Shown piece by piece: positions 35,425-44,051 of a DNA stretch of 64,000 nucleotides. The notes below the pieces were generated by a model. That model had not been told where the DNA came from. It did not search any database and saw nothing but the letters and a program-made list of their open reading frames with translations. How positions within the stretch are numbered: position 1 is the first letter of the stretch; the number at the start of each line of letters is the position of its first letter. Both the position numbers and the translations under genes were made by a program. The stretch is from an uncultured Lachnospiraceae bacterium (GTDB lineage Bacteria; Bacillota; Clostridia; Lachnospirales; Lachnospiraceae). Location: positions 15,047 to 79,046 of the forward strand of contig CABSEG010000006.1 in NCBI GenBank assembly GCA_902476645.1, in the 5' to 3' direction.

Positions 35425-35483
35425 GTTCAATTTTAGTTCAATACCATGTTCAAAATTATAACACGTTCCTTAAACAAGTTCAA
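35425..35483 (-). promoter_or_regulatory. promoter with four TTGAAC repeats, probable operator array
   Basis: On the minus strand TTGAAC occurs at 35478-35483, 35448-35453, 35436-35441 and 35425-35430. The first is also the -35 box, 17 bases before TATAAT (35455-35460). The other three follow the -10 box at spacings of 12 and 11 bases, about one DNA turn, and the last abuts the ribosome binding site. A repressor bound to one DNA face would block this promoter. Confidence 0.75.
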
Positions 35484-35508
35484 CTGTTTTTTCATTACAT
35501 TCCATAAT

Positions 35509-35539
35509 AAAGGGGAGTCTCCGCAGAAAACTCCCCTTT
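35509..35539 (-). terminator. terminator of the BspA-repeat GH2 gene
   Basis: Ten-base perfect stem AAAGGGGAGT / ACTCCCCTTT with an 11-base loop, 18 bases after the gene's stop. The T run on the minus strand is weak (TTTATTATG). Confidence 0.6.
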
Positions 35540-35556
35540 GTTCCATATTATTTTTT

Positions 35557-38500
35557 CTAAATCTTCCGAATTTGAACTTTTTTAGCGACTCCTTTTAACC
35601 TTAAAATATTTCTGTAAACAGAAATCTTGCTTTTAGGTACCCTTATCTGAGCCTTTTTGTTGATCCTGCCAAACGCCCGACTGCCGATGCTCTTTTTCGT
35701 CAGTTCTTTTGTTTTGATCTGAATCTTTCTCAGTTTTTTGCACCCGTAAAATGCCTGTTTCTCAATCTTCTTTACCCTCCCAGGAATGGTGACCCCGGAC
35801 AGCGAACTGCACTGATAGAAGGCCCTGACTCCAATTTTGTTCAATCCCTTCGGCATGGCGATGGCCTTCAAGCGTGTACATCCACGAAATGCCTCTTTTC
35901 CAATCACAGTAACCTTCTTACCAATGCGAACACGAGTCAGCTTTTTCTGATTGCGAAATGCTTTTTCCCCCACAGCAGTTACCTGATAACTGCGTCCCTC
36001 TATGGTTACGGATGCCGGAATGGTAACTTTTCTAATTCCGTTCCTGACCGGTCCCGCATACTCTGCCGTATTCCGGGACTTGATTCTGTAGCGCCCTGTC
36101 TGAGAAGCATCGATCAAAACGGTTCCAATCGTTGCGGATGATTGTATCTGGTCTGGCTCATCACCAGGAGGCGTTTGGAATCCCTGATCCTCCGGTTTTT
36201 CCTGAGGCTTCTCCTCTGTGGAAGGCACTCCCGTTACGGGAATCACTTCTGTACGCTCCTGTCCACATCTGGTACAAGTATAGGTTCTCAATCCCTGCTG
36301 TGTGGCTGTGGGCACTTTGGTCACCGTTCCTTCATTCCAAAGATGTCCAAGAGCCGGAAGAACCTCTCCATCCATCACCTTTATTTTACAATCTGTACAG
36401 TAAAGATCCCCTGTATACCCCTCTTGGATACAGGTAGCTTCCCTTTCATCCAAAATCCGGGTATGTTTGTGCGTACAAGGCTCGTCATAGACCTCCACCT
36501 TATCCGCAGTTACAAACACATCTGTAGAATAGGGATTCTTGTCTCCTGTAACCCGAACCTTCAGGACATGCTCTCCATACACCATGGGACCGGTATCATA
36601 CAATAGAACCTGACTCTCCCTGGTATCCTGATAAAAGTCTACGAGCTGTTCTTCTCCCCCATCCACAGAAAACGCTCCAATGCCATGGTTCGGCGCCTTT
36701 GTTGCATAGTATTTTAAAGAAGTGCCAGTAAAACGAATCAGCAGATATTCTCCTTGTGTGTTAGACCAGGAATTATCCCCCATGTAGCAAGTGTTGTCCA
36801 GAGTATAGCCCCAGTTTGCTCCCACATAATCAAACTCCATCTCGCCTTGACCTTCGTCATTGTCATTTGCCACAGTCTCCGGACCCACATAGTCAAAGGT
36901 CACCACAGCCCGATCCGCATTCACGAAGCATCCTGTGGCCTGCGCGTTCTTCTCCCCGGTTACCCTCACGGTCAACACATGTTCCCCCTGGGATAACTCT
37001 CCGGAATCAAACAACAGCACAGATCCATCCCTGGTATTGGAATAGCAATCCACCATGGTCTCTTCCCCGCCATCCACAGAAAAGGCGGCAATTCCGTGGC
37101 CGGGCGCCTTGGCACCGTAATATTTGATATTTTTCCCCGTAAAACGGATACTGCAAGTATCTCCTGCCTGATCAGACCAGTGGTTATCCTCACCGTAGGC
37201 CGTGGCCTCCGCTCCATAACTCCATCCACTTCCCTGATATGCAAACTGATAAAGGCTATTTCCCATTTTGCTGTCGTTGATGGTATAAACCTCTGGCAGT
37301 TTTGGCGCTATCTGGCCTGACCCCTGAGATACCGGAACCAAATCGGATGCCTCAAAGGGCTCTACCCGGATGGTGCAGGTTCCGGATTCCAGCCCTTCTG
37401 AGTATACCTCAAAGCTGGCGGTTCCTGTCTCATTGTGTACGGACTGTACCAGAAACGCCAGCTTACCGCCTTCCAGCTTCGCATCCTCTTCTGAAATCAG
37501 CGTTGTCTTGGTTCCGTCTGTCTGTCTGACGTTAATTACGTTATCGGCAAAAGGCACCTCATTTCCCTGTGCGTCCACCGCAGACACCGTAACGCTGGTC
37601 ATATCCGTTCCGTCCGCCTGAAGGGTATCGTAGTCCGCAGTAGCTACCAGACGCGCCGCCTGCCCTGGTGTATTTCTTACAAATTCCTCCACGGGTTCCC
37701 CATCCATATATCCTACGGCTTTTAACTGTCCTTCCTCAAAAGGGATATTCGTAAACTCAAAAATCGGATGGGGCAAAGATGTATACTTATTAGGCCGGAT
37801 CCTGCCCTTTGACGTCCCGTTTACAAACAGCTCAATCTCCTGGCAATTACTCATTACATAAAGGTAATCCGTAGTCTGTTCTGTCCAGTTATTGGCAATA
37901 TACACTATCGGGCCGGCATCCTTGGCGTCCATCTGTGACTTATAAAGGTAAGCCACCGGTTTTTCCTGGCGAAACAGGTCATAGATTCCGCTGTAGAACA
38001 CATGGCCCGTGTTCGTATAGTTTACCTCGTTGTTATAATCAAACATACTCCAGCCAAATCCACCGGCCACCTTGTCGTTTCCGAAGTAATAGTCCAAAAC
38101 CTCCGCAAAGGAATCCACAAACTTCAGCGCCCCCTCATCGGAGCCTCCCGGAATCCCATGTCCCTCATACCAGTCATTGGAATGTTCTGTGACAATATAG
38201 GGGATGTGATGGGGATTTTCCGGATAAACATAATTGACTGTTAAAATATCATTTACCACCGTATCATTATCCCCGCCTTCATAGTCAAATTCCATTCGCA
38301 CTCCATGGGTTGGCCTTGTAGGATCTAACTCCTTTGCCAGAGCCTCACACTCCTCATTAAATGGCAAGTCCGGATGGGACTCATTGGGCCTAGGCCCCCA
38401 GCTGATAATGGAGGGATGATTTCTGTCCCGTAAAATCAGTTCCTCCAGGTTTGTCTTAAAAGTTTCTTTCCACTGCGCATCCCCGATATACTGCCATCCC

Positions 38501-39702
38501 GGCGGTTCCACAAAAACCAACAGTCCAATCTCGTCGCATCTCTCCAAAAAAGAAGGGTCCTGGGGATAATGGGAGCAGCGAACCGCATTCATTCCACTGG
38601 CCTTTATCAGATCTGCATCCTGGATCTGTAGCTTATCCGGCACGGCCCGCCCGATCCAGGGCCACTGCTCATGGCGGTTGATCCCCACGATCTCCAGCTT
38701 CTCTCCATTCAGATAAAAGCTTCCATCCTCCGGCCCGGTCTGAAACTCAAAATACCGCATACCAAATCTGGTCTCATAAGAATCCAGCTGACGCTCTCCA
38801 TCCAGAATCCGGATCACCGCCGTATAAAGATACGGATCCTCCACTCCCCAAAGATGGGGTTGTGCAATCCGATCTGTCTCAAGCTCCACTTGGGTCTCCT
38901 GGCCGGCCTTCATCGTTTCCTGACAGCTTACCTGCGCCACTTCTTGTCCTTCCCCGTCCAGCACAGTCATCTCCACTGTATAGAGCCGGTCTTGGGTAAG
39001 TTCATTCCCAATATCGGCCTGCATATGTACTACTCCCGCCTCATCGGTCAGTCCCGGTGTTGTCACAAAGGTTCTCTTCACGTGTACCGGGTCCGTAATC
39101 GTCATGGTCACATCCCTCACGATACCGCCAAACAGACAGTAATCCACAGAACCGCCTTCCGGTGGAATCTGAGACTGGCGTTCGGAGTTGACCCGGACAG
39201 CCAGAACGTTATCTCTTCCGTCCGTGTACACATAATCAGAAATATCCACAGAAAAACCCGTATAAGCACCCTGATGGCTGTCTAAAAGCTGACCATTTAA
39301 ATAGACGTCCGCAACTGTGGCCACCCCCTCAAAATCTACCGTAATGTTCTTACCAGTATACTCCTCCGGCAGTGTAAAATGCCTGCGATACCAAGACACA
39401 AAACGGTAGGACGCAATTTCTTCTTTAAAGTTATCGCCCTTATGGGTCTTTAGAATCTTATTGGCATGAGGCACAGAGACAGAGGTAAAAGCAGACTCAT
39501 CAAGCCCTGTTACATACCCATTCTCATAATTCGTGCTGCTGTAAAGCCAGTCGGTATTAAAGTTCAAAGTCACCCGTTCCCCCTGGCTGCTTTCCGCTCT
39601 GCTCTTATCCTGTGCCGCATTGGATCGGATTGGGAATCCCCCGCTTACTGCCAGCACCAAACACAATAGCACACAAATACACTTTTTCCAATTTTCTTTC
39701 AT
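35557..39702 (-). CDS. secreted multidomain GH2 glycosidase with BspA-type repeats
   Basis: 1381 residues. Signal peptide: CICVLLCLVLAVSGGFPI. GH2 sugar-binding, Ig-like and TIM-barrel domains cover about 45-600. Acid/base E441 lies in WGPRPNESH and nucleophile E506 in YIVTEHSNDW. A C5-like Ig domain (about 680-780) follows, then two tandem ~115-residue beta modules (each with IRFTG..(I/L)KYY..KAP.HGI and FSVDGGEE), a Cys/His module (CTHKHT, then ATCIQEGYTGDLYCTDC and CTRCG) and about four BspA/LRR_5 repeats (VGEKAFRNQKKLTRVRIGKK) to the end. No dockerin or LPXTG is seen. A beta-galactosidase-like activity on host or plant glycans is likely; the substrate is not known. GGGAGG lies six bases before the ATG. 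Confidence 0.9.
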   Translation of the reverse strand: MKENWKKCICVLLCLVLAVSGGFPIRSNAAQDKSRAESSQGERVTLNFNTDWLYSSTNYENGYVTGLDESAFTSVSVPHANKILKTHKGDNFKEEIASYRFVSWYRRHFTLPEEYTGKNITVDFEGVATVADVYLNGQLLDSHQGAYTGFSVDISDYVYTDGRDNVLAVRVNSERQSQIPPEGGSVDYCLFGGIVRDVTMTITDPVHVKRTFVTTPGLTDEAGVVHMQADIGNELTQDRLYTVEMTVLDGEGQEVAQVSCQETMKAGQETQVELETDRIAQPHLWGVEDPYLYTAVIRILDGERQLDSYETRFGMRYFEFQTGPEDGSFYLNGEKLEIVGINRHEQWPWIGRAVPDKLQIQDADLIKASGMNAVRCSHYPQDPSFLERCDEIGLLVFVEPPGWQYIGDAQWKETFKTNLEELILRDRNHPSIISWGPRPNESHPDLPFNEECEALAKELDPTRPTHGVRMEFDYEGGDNDTVVNDILTVNYVYPENPHHIPYIVTEHSNDWYEGHGIPGGSDEGALKFVDSFAEVLDYYFGNDKVAGGFGWSMFDYNNEVNYTNTGHVFYSGIYDLFRQEKPVAYLYKSQMDAKDAGPIVYIANNWTEQTTDYLYVMSNCQEIELFVNGTSKGRIRPNKYTSLPHPIFEFTNIPFEEGQLKAVGYMDGEPVEEFVRNTPGQAARLVATADYDTLQADGTDMTSVTVSAVDAQGNEVPFADNVINVRQTDGTKTTLISEEDAKLEGGKLAFLVQSVHNETGTASFEVYSEGLESGTCTIRVEPFEASDLVPVSQGSGQIAPKLPEVYTINDSKMGNSLYQFAYQGSGWSYGAEATAYGEDNHWSDQAGDTCSIRFTGKNIKYYGAKAPGHGIAAFSVDGGEETMVDCYSNTRDGSVLLFDSGELSQGEHVLTVRVTGEKNAQATGCFVNADRAVVTFDYVGPETVANDNDEGQGEMEFDYVGANWGYTLDNTCYMGDNSWSNTQGEYLLIRFTGTSLKYYATKAPNHGIGAFSVDGGEEQLVDFYQDTRESQVLLYDTGPMVYGEHVLKVRVTGDKNPYSTDVFVTADKVEVYDEPCTHKHTRILDEREATCIQEGYTGDLYCTDCKIKVMDGEVLPALGHLWNEGTVTKVPTATQQGLRTYTCTRCGQERTEVIPVTGVPSTEEKPQEKPEDQGFQTPPGDEPDQIQSSATIGTVLIDASQTGRYRIKSRNTAEYAGPVRNGIRKVTIPASVTIEGRSYQVTAVGEKAFRNQKKLTRVRIGKKVTVIGKEAFRGCTRLKAIAMPKGLNKIGVRAFYQCSSLSGVTIPGRVKKIEKQAFYGCKKLRKIQIKTKELTKKSIGSRAFGRINKKAQIRVPKSKISVYRNILRLKGVAKKVQIRKI

Positions 39703-39765
39703 GATAAGCCTCCCTTGTTGTAAATTTTCTCCCTATTTGAGAATATGATAGTATCTATAGGAAAA

Positions 39766-39794
39766 ATAGTATCGGATATTTCACCATATTTCAA
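39766..39794 (-). promoter_or_regulatory. sigma-A promoter of the BspA-repeat GH2 gene
   Basis: Minus strand TTGAAA (39789-39794), 17-base spacer, TACTAT (39766-39771). Predicted start near 39759, about 57 bases before the ATG. No cre-like catabolite operator was recognised by eye. Confidence 0.55.
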
Positions 39795-39863
39795 TGGTAT
39801 TTTTATGCTTTTTTGTTTGATTTTTTTGGATTACAGAACTTTTTATTTTTTTTTACTTTTCAC

Positions 39864-39905
39864 ACAAAACAGAGGCATCTGAGTTTTCCAGAGCCTCTGT
39901 TTTGT
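39864..39905 (-). terminator. terminator of the 39932 gene
   Basis: A 13-bp stem ACAAAACAGAGGC / GCCTCTGTTTTGT with a 16-base loop, 27 bases after the gene's stop codon. Confidence 0.75.
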
Positions 39906-39931
39906 CACTATAACCTCTAATCTGATATGCT

Positions 39932-40360
39932 TTAGAGAAACGCTTTCATGCTCTCTAAGTTTTCTTCCTCCTTTTTTTGGAGACGCTCCATCAAACTTTT
40001 CACACCTTTTTGAACATTCTCGTATTTTCTGAGATTCTTAATCGCCTGGATGATTCCCATATTGCTGCCGATCATCATCATCTGCGCAATATGGGAAGTG
40101 GTTCTGTCCGCCATAGTCTGTAAGTTGACCATCAGGTATGTGCGGATTTTTTCAAAAGAATTTAATCCCTTCTCATCATACCCGTTTTCTTCCAACAATT
40201 TTCCGGCCTCTGTCTGAAAGCTCTCATATTCCTTCAGCTGACTTTCCAGTTGCTTTTTCAGTCCCTCATGCTCGGTTACCTTTAAAATCTGATGAATGGT
40301 TTCCACCCCCATCTGGGCATTCTGGTATACAAAATTCAAAAGTTCTGCATTCTGATCCAT
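39932..40360 (-). CDS. helical conserved protein, function unknown
   Basis: 142 residues from ATG 40360 (AGGAGG 10 bases upstream; the frame extends eight codons more). It is almost wholly alpha-helical, Met- and Glu-rich, with LLNFVYQNAQMGVETIHQIL, a middle KIRTYLMVNLQTMADRTTSHIAQMMMIGSNMGIIQAI and a Glu/Lys-rich end. The shape is that of a four-helix ferritin-like bundle (DUF2383- or DUF892-like), but I see no full metal-binding set and do not assign a family. It lies 53 bases downstream of the cobalamin adenosyltransferase gene in the same direction. Confidence 0.7.
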   Translation of the reverse strand: MDQNAELLNFVYQNAQMGVETIHQILKVTEHEGLKKQLESQLKEYESFQTEAGKLLEENGYDEKGLNSFEKIRTYLMVNLQTMADRTTSHIAQMMMIGSNMGIIQAIKNLRKYENVQKGVKSLMERLQKKEEENLESMKAFL

Positions 40361-40437
40361 ATTCCGCTCTCCTCCTTTTATCATCTTACCTGTGATTAGT
40401 ATGAAGCGTTTTCTGCGGAATATACCTGTCTCTGCCT

Positions 40438-40965
40438 TTACTTTTCGATCCCCATTCTGGCCGGTTTTCCCTGATCAAAGGGATGTTTGATCTTTTTTAT
40501 CTGCGAAACGTAATCCGCCTGGGCAATCATCCTCTCGCTGGGAGTATTTCCTGTCAAAATCACTTCCAGACGCTTTGGTTTCCTTTTCAGGAAATCCAAA
40601 ACCAGATCCTCCTCCAGCAGGCCTGCGCTGATCGTGTACACTGCCTCATCCAAAAACAGCACGTCATAGGATTCTGCTACCGCCTGCTCTGTCACCATAC
40701 GAAACCGATCCTCGTAAAATTTCTTATGCTCTCTCTTTTCTTCCTCTGTCATCTGAAAGCTGAATTTCTCCCTGTCCAGCCCGTCAACAATCGTAATATT
40801 GTCCACATGTTCCAATATTTTTCGCTCACTGGTCTTATTATCCTTCATAAACTGGTAAAGCAGCACCTTGCAGCCATATCCGGCCGCCCGCACAATCAGT
40901 CCCATACCTGTGGTGGTTTTCCCTTTTCCGTCTCCATAGTAAAGATGTATCAGCCCTGTATCCAT
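40438..40965 (-). CDS. cobA: cob(I)alamin / corrinoid adenosyltransferase
   Basis: 175 residues of the CobA/CobO/BtuR family. The P-loop is GDGKGKTT at residues 11-18, followed by GMGLIVRAAGYGCKVLLYQFMKD. The Walker B-like segment is YDVLFLDEAVYTISAGLL, and TGNTPSERMIAQADYVSQIKKIKHPF is the family's C-terminal block. It adds the 5'-deoxyadenosyl group to a corrinoid using ATP, in the cytosol. AGGAGG lies nine bases before ATG 40965. No cobalamin riboswitch was recognised upstream. A short open frame with a good ribosome site precedes it by 28 bases. Confidence 0.93.
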   Translation of the reverse strand: MDTGLIHLYYGDGKGKTTTGMGLIVRAAGYGCKVLLYQFMKDNKTSERKILEHVDNITIVDGLDREKFSFQMTEEEKREHKKFYEDRFRMVTEQAVAESYDVLFLDEAVYTISAGLLEEDLVLDFLKRKPKRLEVILTGNTPSERMIAQADYVSQIKKIKHPFDQGKPARMGIEK

Positions 40966-40993
40966 ATGTCATCTTCCTCCTACTACAATCTAT

Positions 40994-41071
40994 TTATGGT
41001 TCATATCCCTTACTGCCAACAAGGAACTTCCCATCTTGTTGCTTATCTGTCCAAATGAGCGCGTAAATCAA
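40994..41071 (-). CDS. possible 25-residue leader peptide before cobA
   Basis: A TTG at 41071, eight bases after AGGAGG, opens a 25-codon frame (MIYALIWTDKQQDGKFLVGS, then KGYEP) ending in TAA. An extended -10 element, TG-G-TATGAT (TATGAT at 41114-41119), could start a transcript about 35 bases upstream, with no good -35 box. The next ribosome site, for cobA, lies between this stop and the cobA ATG, an arrangement suited to coupling. Support is only the ribosome site, the frame and the position. I know of no homologue. Confidence 0.35.
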   Translation of the reverse strand: MIYALIWTDKQQDGKFLVGSKGYEP

Positions 41072-41195
41072 TTTGGCCCCCTCCTTTCCGTGCCATACAG
41101 AGAGTACAAATTAATCATACCACAATTTTCTGTTTTTCATATGATGTAATATTGATCTGCCTGATTCCAGGGGACGGGCTGTCACCTCACATTTC

Positions 41196-42260
41196 TTACA
41201 TTTCCAGCCGCATATCTCCCTGCTTAATCCACTTCCTCTTTCTCATAAACTCTGAAATTAGAAGCGTCACCACCGCCGGCAGCAGAAATTGAATCAGCAA
41301 AATTTTTCCCAGCACCATCTGTGCCGCTTCGGTCTCCACCATGGTTTGATACGTCATAATCGGCCCCACGAGACCGGCCGTACCCATGCCAGAACCCGTG
41401 GCATTGTTGGTCATTCCAAGCAACATGGTACCCACCGGCCCCAGAATGGCGCTGGATAAGATGGCAGGAAGCCAAATTTGCGGATGTCTTACAATATTGG
41501 GCACCTGAAGCATAGAGGTTCCCAGCCCCTGAGCCAGGAGCCCTCCCATTTTATTTTCCCGGTAACTGGCCACCGCAAAACCGATCATATTGCAGCAGCA
41601 TCCTACTGTGGCGGCACCTGCGGCCAAACCCGACAGGTTTAAAATCACCCCCAGCGCCGCAGAACTGATAGGTAAGGTCAGTACCATTCCCATAACTACA
41701 GAAACTACAATCCCCATCAGGAAGGGTTGCTGCTGAGTTCCCCAGTTAATAATGGCTCCCAAGCTGCTCATAAACCCGGAAATGGGCGGTCCCGCAAGAA
41801 GTCCTACCGCAGAACCAGCCAGGATTGTGGCAAGTGGCGTCACCAAAATATCAATCTTGGTCTTCCCGCTGATCAGATGCCCAAGCTCAATCGCCACATA
41901 AGCTGCCAGGAAAGCTCCCAGCGGTTCCCCGGGTCCTGACAGAACGATGTTACCGTCCACCAGCACAGAACCTTTCAAAATATTTCCCGCAAAAGCTCCC
42001 ACCATGCCGGTGACAGCGGCTGACACCACCACCAGGGGGCTTTCTTTAAATTTGCAGGCCACTCCCACACCAATCCCGGCGCCGGTCAGGGATGCCGCTA
42101 CTTTTCCCAGCAGATAGATCATATCCCCTATCTCACCTTTTACAAACAATCCTATCTGTTGAATGATGGTGCCTACAATCAATGTGGCAAACAATCCCAG
42201 AGCCATTCCTCCCAGTCCGTCAATAAAAACTCGGTTTAAATACTTCTTCACATAATTCAT
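41196..42260 (-). CDS. PfoR-type PTS IIC-like membrane protein
   Basis: 354 residues with about ten hydrophobic helices and many Gly/Ala-rich turns (GLGGMALGLFATLIVGTIIQ, GAGIGVGVACKFKESPLVVV, TLPISSAALGVILNLSGLAA, GLGTSMLQVPNIVRHPQIWL). The layout matches the PTS_EIIC_2/PfoR family (COG3641). PfoR was first named as a toxin regulator in Clostridium perfringens, but family members look like sugar permeases. Substrate and partner are unknown; no PTS IIA or IIB gene is nearby. The terminal MRKRKWIKQGDM is cytosolic and basic. It is monocistronic from the promoter at 42294-42322. Confidence 0.85.
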   Translation of the reverse strand: MNYVKKYLNRVFIDGLGGMALGLFATLIVGTIIQQIGLFVKGEIGDMIYLLGKVAASLTGAGIGVGVACKFKESPLVVVSAAVTGMVGAFAGNILKGSVLVDGNIVLSGPGEPLGAFLAAYVAIELGHLISGKTKIDILVTPLATILAGSAVGLLAGPPISGFMSSLGAIINWGTQQQPFLMGIVVSVVMGMVLTLPISSAALGVILNLSGLAAGAATVGCCCNMIGFAVASYRENKMGGLLAQGLGTSMLQVPNIVRHPQIWLPAILSSAILGPVGTMLLGMTNNATGSGMGTAGLVGPIMTYQTMVETEAAQMVLGKILLIQFLLPAVVTLLISEFMRKRKWIKQGDMRLEM

Positions 42261-42293
42261 CTTTCTTCTCTGCCTTTCTATTGTCTTGTCAGT

Positions 42294-42322
42294 AGACTAG
42301 CACATATTGGAGAAAGAGTCAA
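42294..42322 (-). promoter_or_regulatory. sigma-A promoter of the PfoR-type gene
   Basis: Minus strand TTGACT (42317-42322), 17-base spacer, TAGTCT (42294-42299). Predicted start about 27 bases before the ATG at 42260. Confidence 0.6.
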
Positions 42323-42400
42323 ATACTGTCTGTTCGCCATTTTTTCATACAAAGTATCCTATTTATATGTTTTCCTCCATTTTTGGTAAAGAATTGATTA

Positions 42401-42429
42401 TTTACATTTTTCCTTAAATATTGTATGAT
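42401..42429 (+). promoter_or_regulatory. sigma-A promoter of the serine hydrolase gene
   Basis: TTTACA (42401-42406), 17-base spacer, TATGAT (42424-42429). The resulting leader is about 125 bases and holds a small hairpin ATGCAG-CAAA-CTGCAT near 42514-42529. Confidence 0.65.
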
Positions 42430-42561
42430 TTCCATTGAAGTTGCAAAGAACTATGGGAAATCATGCATCATTCTGCAGACTTTCCCAACCACGGGATTCC
42501 TGAAACAGTCCCGGCCATGCAGCAAACTGCATGATAAAAATACAGATAAGGAACAACTGCG

Positions 42562-43665
42562 ATGAATCAAAAGCGAATTACTTTTCAGCCTTCTATGGTA
42601 CGACTGCTCCAGTGTGCCATAGCCCTGTTGCTTCTTGGACTGTTGTGCCTGCAGGCTTTTTATTTTCCTGTTTTATGGGGGGACCCCCCCGCCTCCCCTG
42701 CCAGCACATCCTTGCCTGTCGCAGAAGAGACAGGAGCATTTCACATCATTGAAGGCTCTCTTCCCACAGATGGGAATTGTCAGGAAGCCCTCTTGACCGT
42801 TCTTGGGGCAAGGCCCTTGTATTCCACAGTTCCAGACTCTGCTTCTGTGCAGGCTTCCACAGATGGAAACGCAGTTTCCAAAGGACCATCCTGGCAGGAC
42901 CTGCAAAACAACCTGCAGCATATGACCGGTACCTTTGAGGGCACCTGGGCTGTGTATGTAAAGGATCTGGCCAACGAAGAAGTCATCTCCATAAACGATC
43001 ATCCTATGGAAGCAGCCAGTCTGATTAAACTCTATATCATGGGGGCTGTGATGGAACAAATTCAGAAAGGAGAATTGGAAGCTTCGGATGAGATCGATGA
43101 TCTCCTGAGTGAAATGATTACGGTCAGCGACAATGAGGCCGCCAACGAACTGGTTCGATATCTGGATGAAAATCACGACCATCAGGCTGGAATAAAACAG
43201 GTCAACCGTTTTATTAAAAATCATGGATATCAAAACACCAGACAGTATAACGGTTTGGAAGACAGCAGCCTTTGGTATAACGACAAAGTCAACCAGACCT
43301 CTGTCGGCGACTGCGGACGCTTTCTGGAAGAAATCTATCAGGGTTCTCTGGTCTCTCACCTCGCTTCCAGAGAGATGGAGTCTCTGCTGATGGATCAGGA
43401 TATCACCTACAAGATCCCTTCTGCCCTGCCAGATGAGGCCGTCAGCGCCAGCAAAACCGGTGAGGTATCCGGCACGGAAAACGACACGGCCATCGTCTAC
43501 TCAAAAGGCGGCGATTTTATCCTCTGCATCATGTCCTCAGACTGGAGCAGCCAGGATGAGGCCGTGGGACACATCCATGAGATTACGGAGACGGTCTATG
43601 GGTATTTTAATCCAGAGCCGTCCGCGGCAGAGACGGAAAACTCGCAGCATACAGAAGAAGAATAG
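42562..43665 (+). CDS. exported beta-lactamase-fold serine hydrolase
   Basis: 367 residues. An N-terminal helix (LLQCAIALLLLGLLCLQAFYF) exports or anchors it, a Pro/Ser-rich linker follows, and the catalytic domain begins near 125. The three motifs of class A beta-lactamases and DD-peptidases are present: S153-L-I-K156, S189-D-N and K298-T-G. The omega-loop glutamate of true beta-lactamases is not evident by eye, so a peptidoglycan-related or novel esterase role is as likely as resistance. AAGGA lies nine bases before the ATG. The C-terminus is Glu-rich. It is followed after 11 bases by a small gene and a terminator. Confidence 0.85.
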   Translation: MNQKRITFQPSMVRLLQCAIALLLLGLLCLQAFYFPVLWGDPPASPASTSLPVAEETGAFHIIEGSLPTDGNCQEALLTVLGARPLYSTVPDSASVQASTDGNAVSKGPSWQDLQNNLQHMTGTFEGTWAVYVKDLANEEVISINDHPMEAASLIKLYIMGAVMEQIQKGELEASDEIDDLLSEMITVSDNEAANELVRYLDENHDHQAGIKQVNRFIKNHGYQNTRQYNGLEDSSLWYNDKVNQTSVGDCGRFLEEIYQGSLVSHLASREMESLLMDQDITYKIPSALPDEAVSASKTGEVSGTENDTAIVYSKGGDFILCIMSSDWSSQDEAVGHIHEITETVYGYFNPEPSAAETENSQHTEEE

Positions 43666-43676
43666 GGAGGTGCACC

Positions 43677-43940
43677 ATGCGCTTATGGGGAAAATTATGG
43701 AAAGACAACCGGATGATACAGGACGCAGTGGCCCAGGACAACACAGAGGATACCAGGACTCACAAAATCTTCCACTGCCTGGACCAGCTGTGCTATGAGC
43801 TGGATCTTGGGAAACCCATCTGGCTGGATTCCACAGTCAGAGAATTTCAAAGGCACGATAAGGCCCGGTTTTATCAGGACAATTTTATCGAGCAGATTCC
43901 CTTTGATTACTTTGAAATTCAAGTGATTGAAGAAGATTAG
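43677..43940 (+). CDS. small acidic protein, unknown function
   Basis: 87 residues, no signal or membrane segment. GGGAGG lies six bases before ATG 43677, 11 bases after the serine hydrolase stop, so the two are co-transcribed. The sequence has aromatic and charged blocks (IFHCLDQLCYELDLGKPIWL, RHDKARFYQDNFIEQIPFDYF) of a folded domain. I recognise no named family. The stop codon forms part of the following terminator stem. Confidence 0.75.
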   Translation: MRLWGKLWKDNRMIQDAVAQDNTEDTRTHKIFHCLDQLCYELDLGKPIWLDSTVREFQRHDKARFYQDNFIEQIPFDYFEIQVIEED

Positions 43941-43973
43941 AGCGGGTTTGAAAATGATTTTCAAACCCGCTCT
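43939..43973 (+). terminator. terminator with 17-bp perfect stem
   Basis: AGAGCGGGTTTGAAAAT pairs perfectly with ATTTTCAAACCCGCTCT around a single base at 43956, so the apical pairs must open to form a loop. Followed by AATTTCGG. It starts inside the stop codon of the small gene. Confidence 0.8.
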
Positions 43974-44051
43974 AATTTCGGCCTTTTATTGATTCCCGCG
44001 AGCAACGAGCCAAACGGACATGCCGGGGTATTGGACTGTGTATATTTTTTA

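Noticed and set aside
40966..41190. Cobalamin riboswitch before cobA
   Set aside because: No B12-box-like GCCACTG motif was seen, and the space is too short for a standard aptamer.
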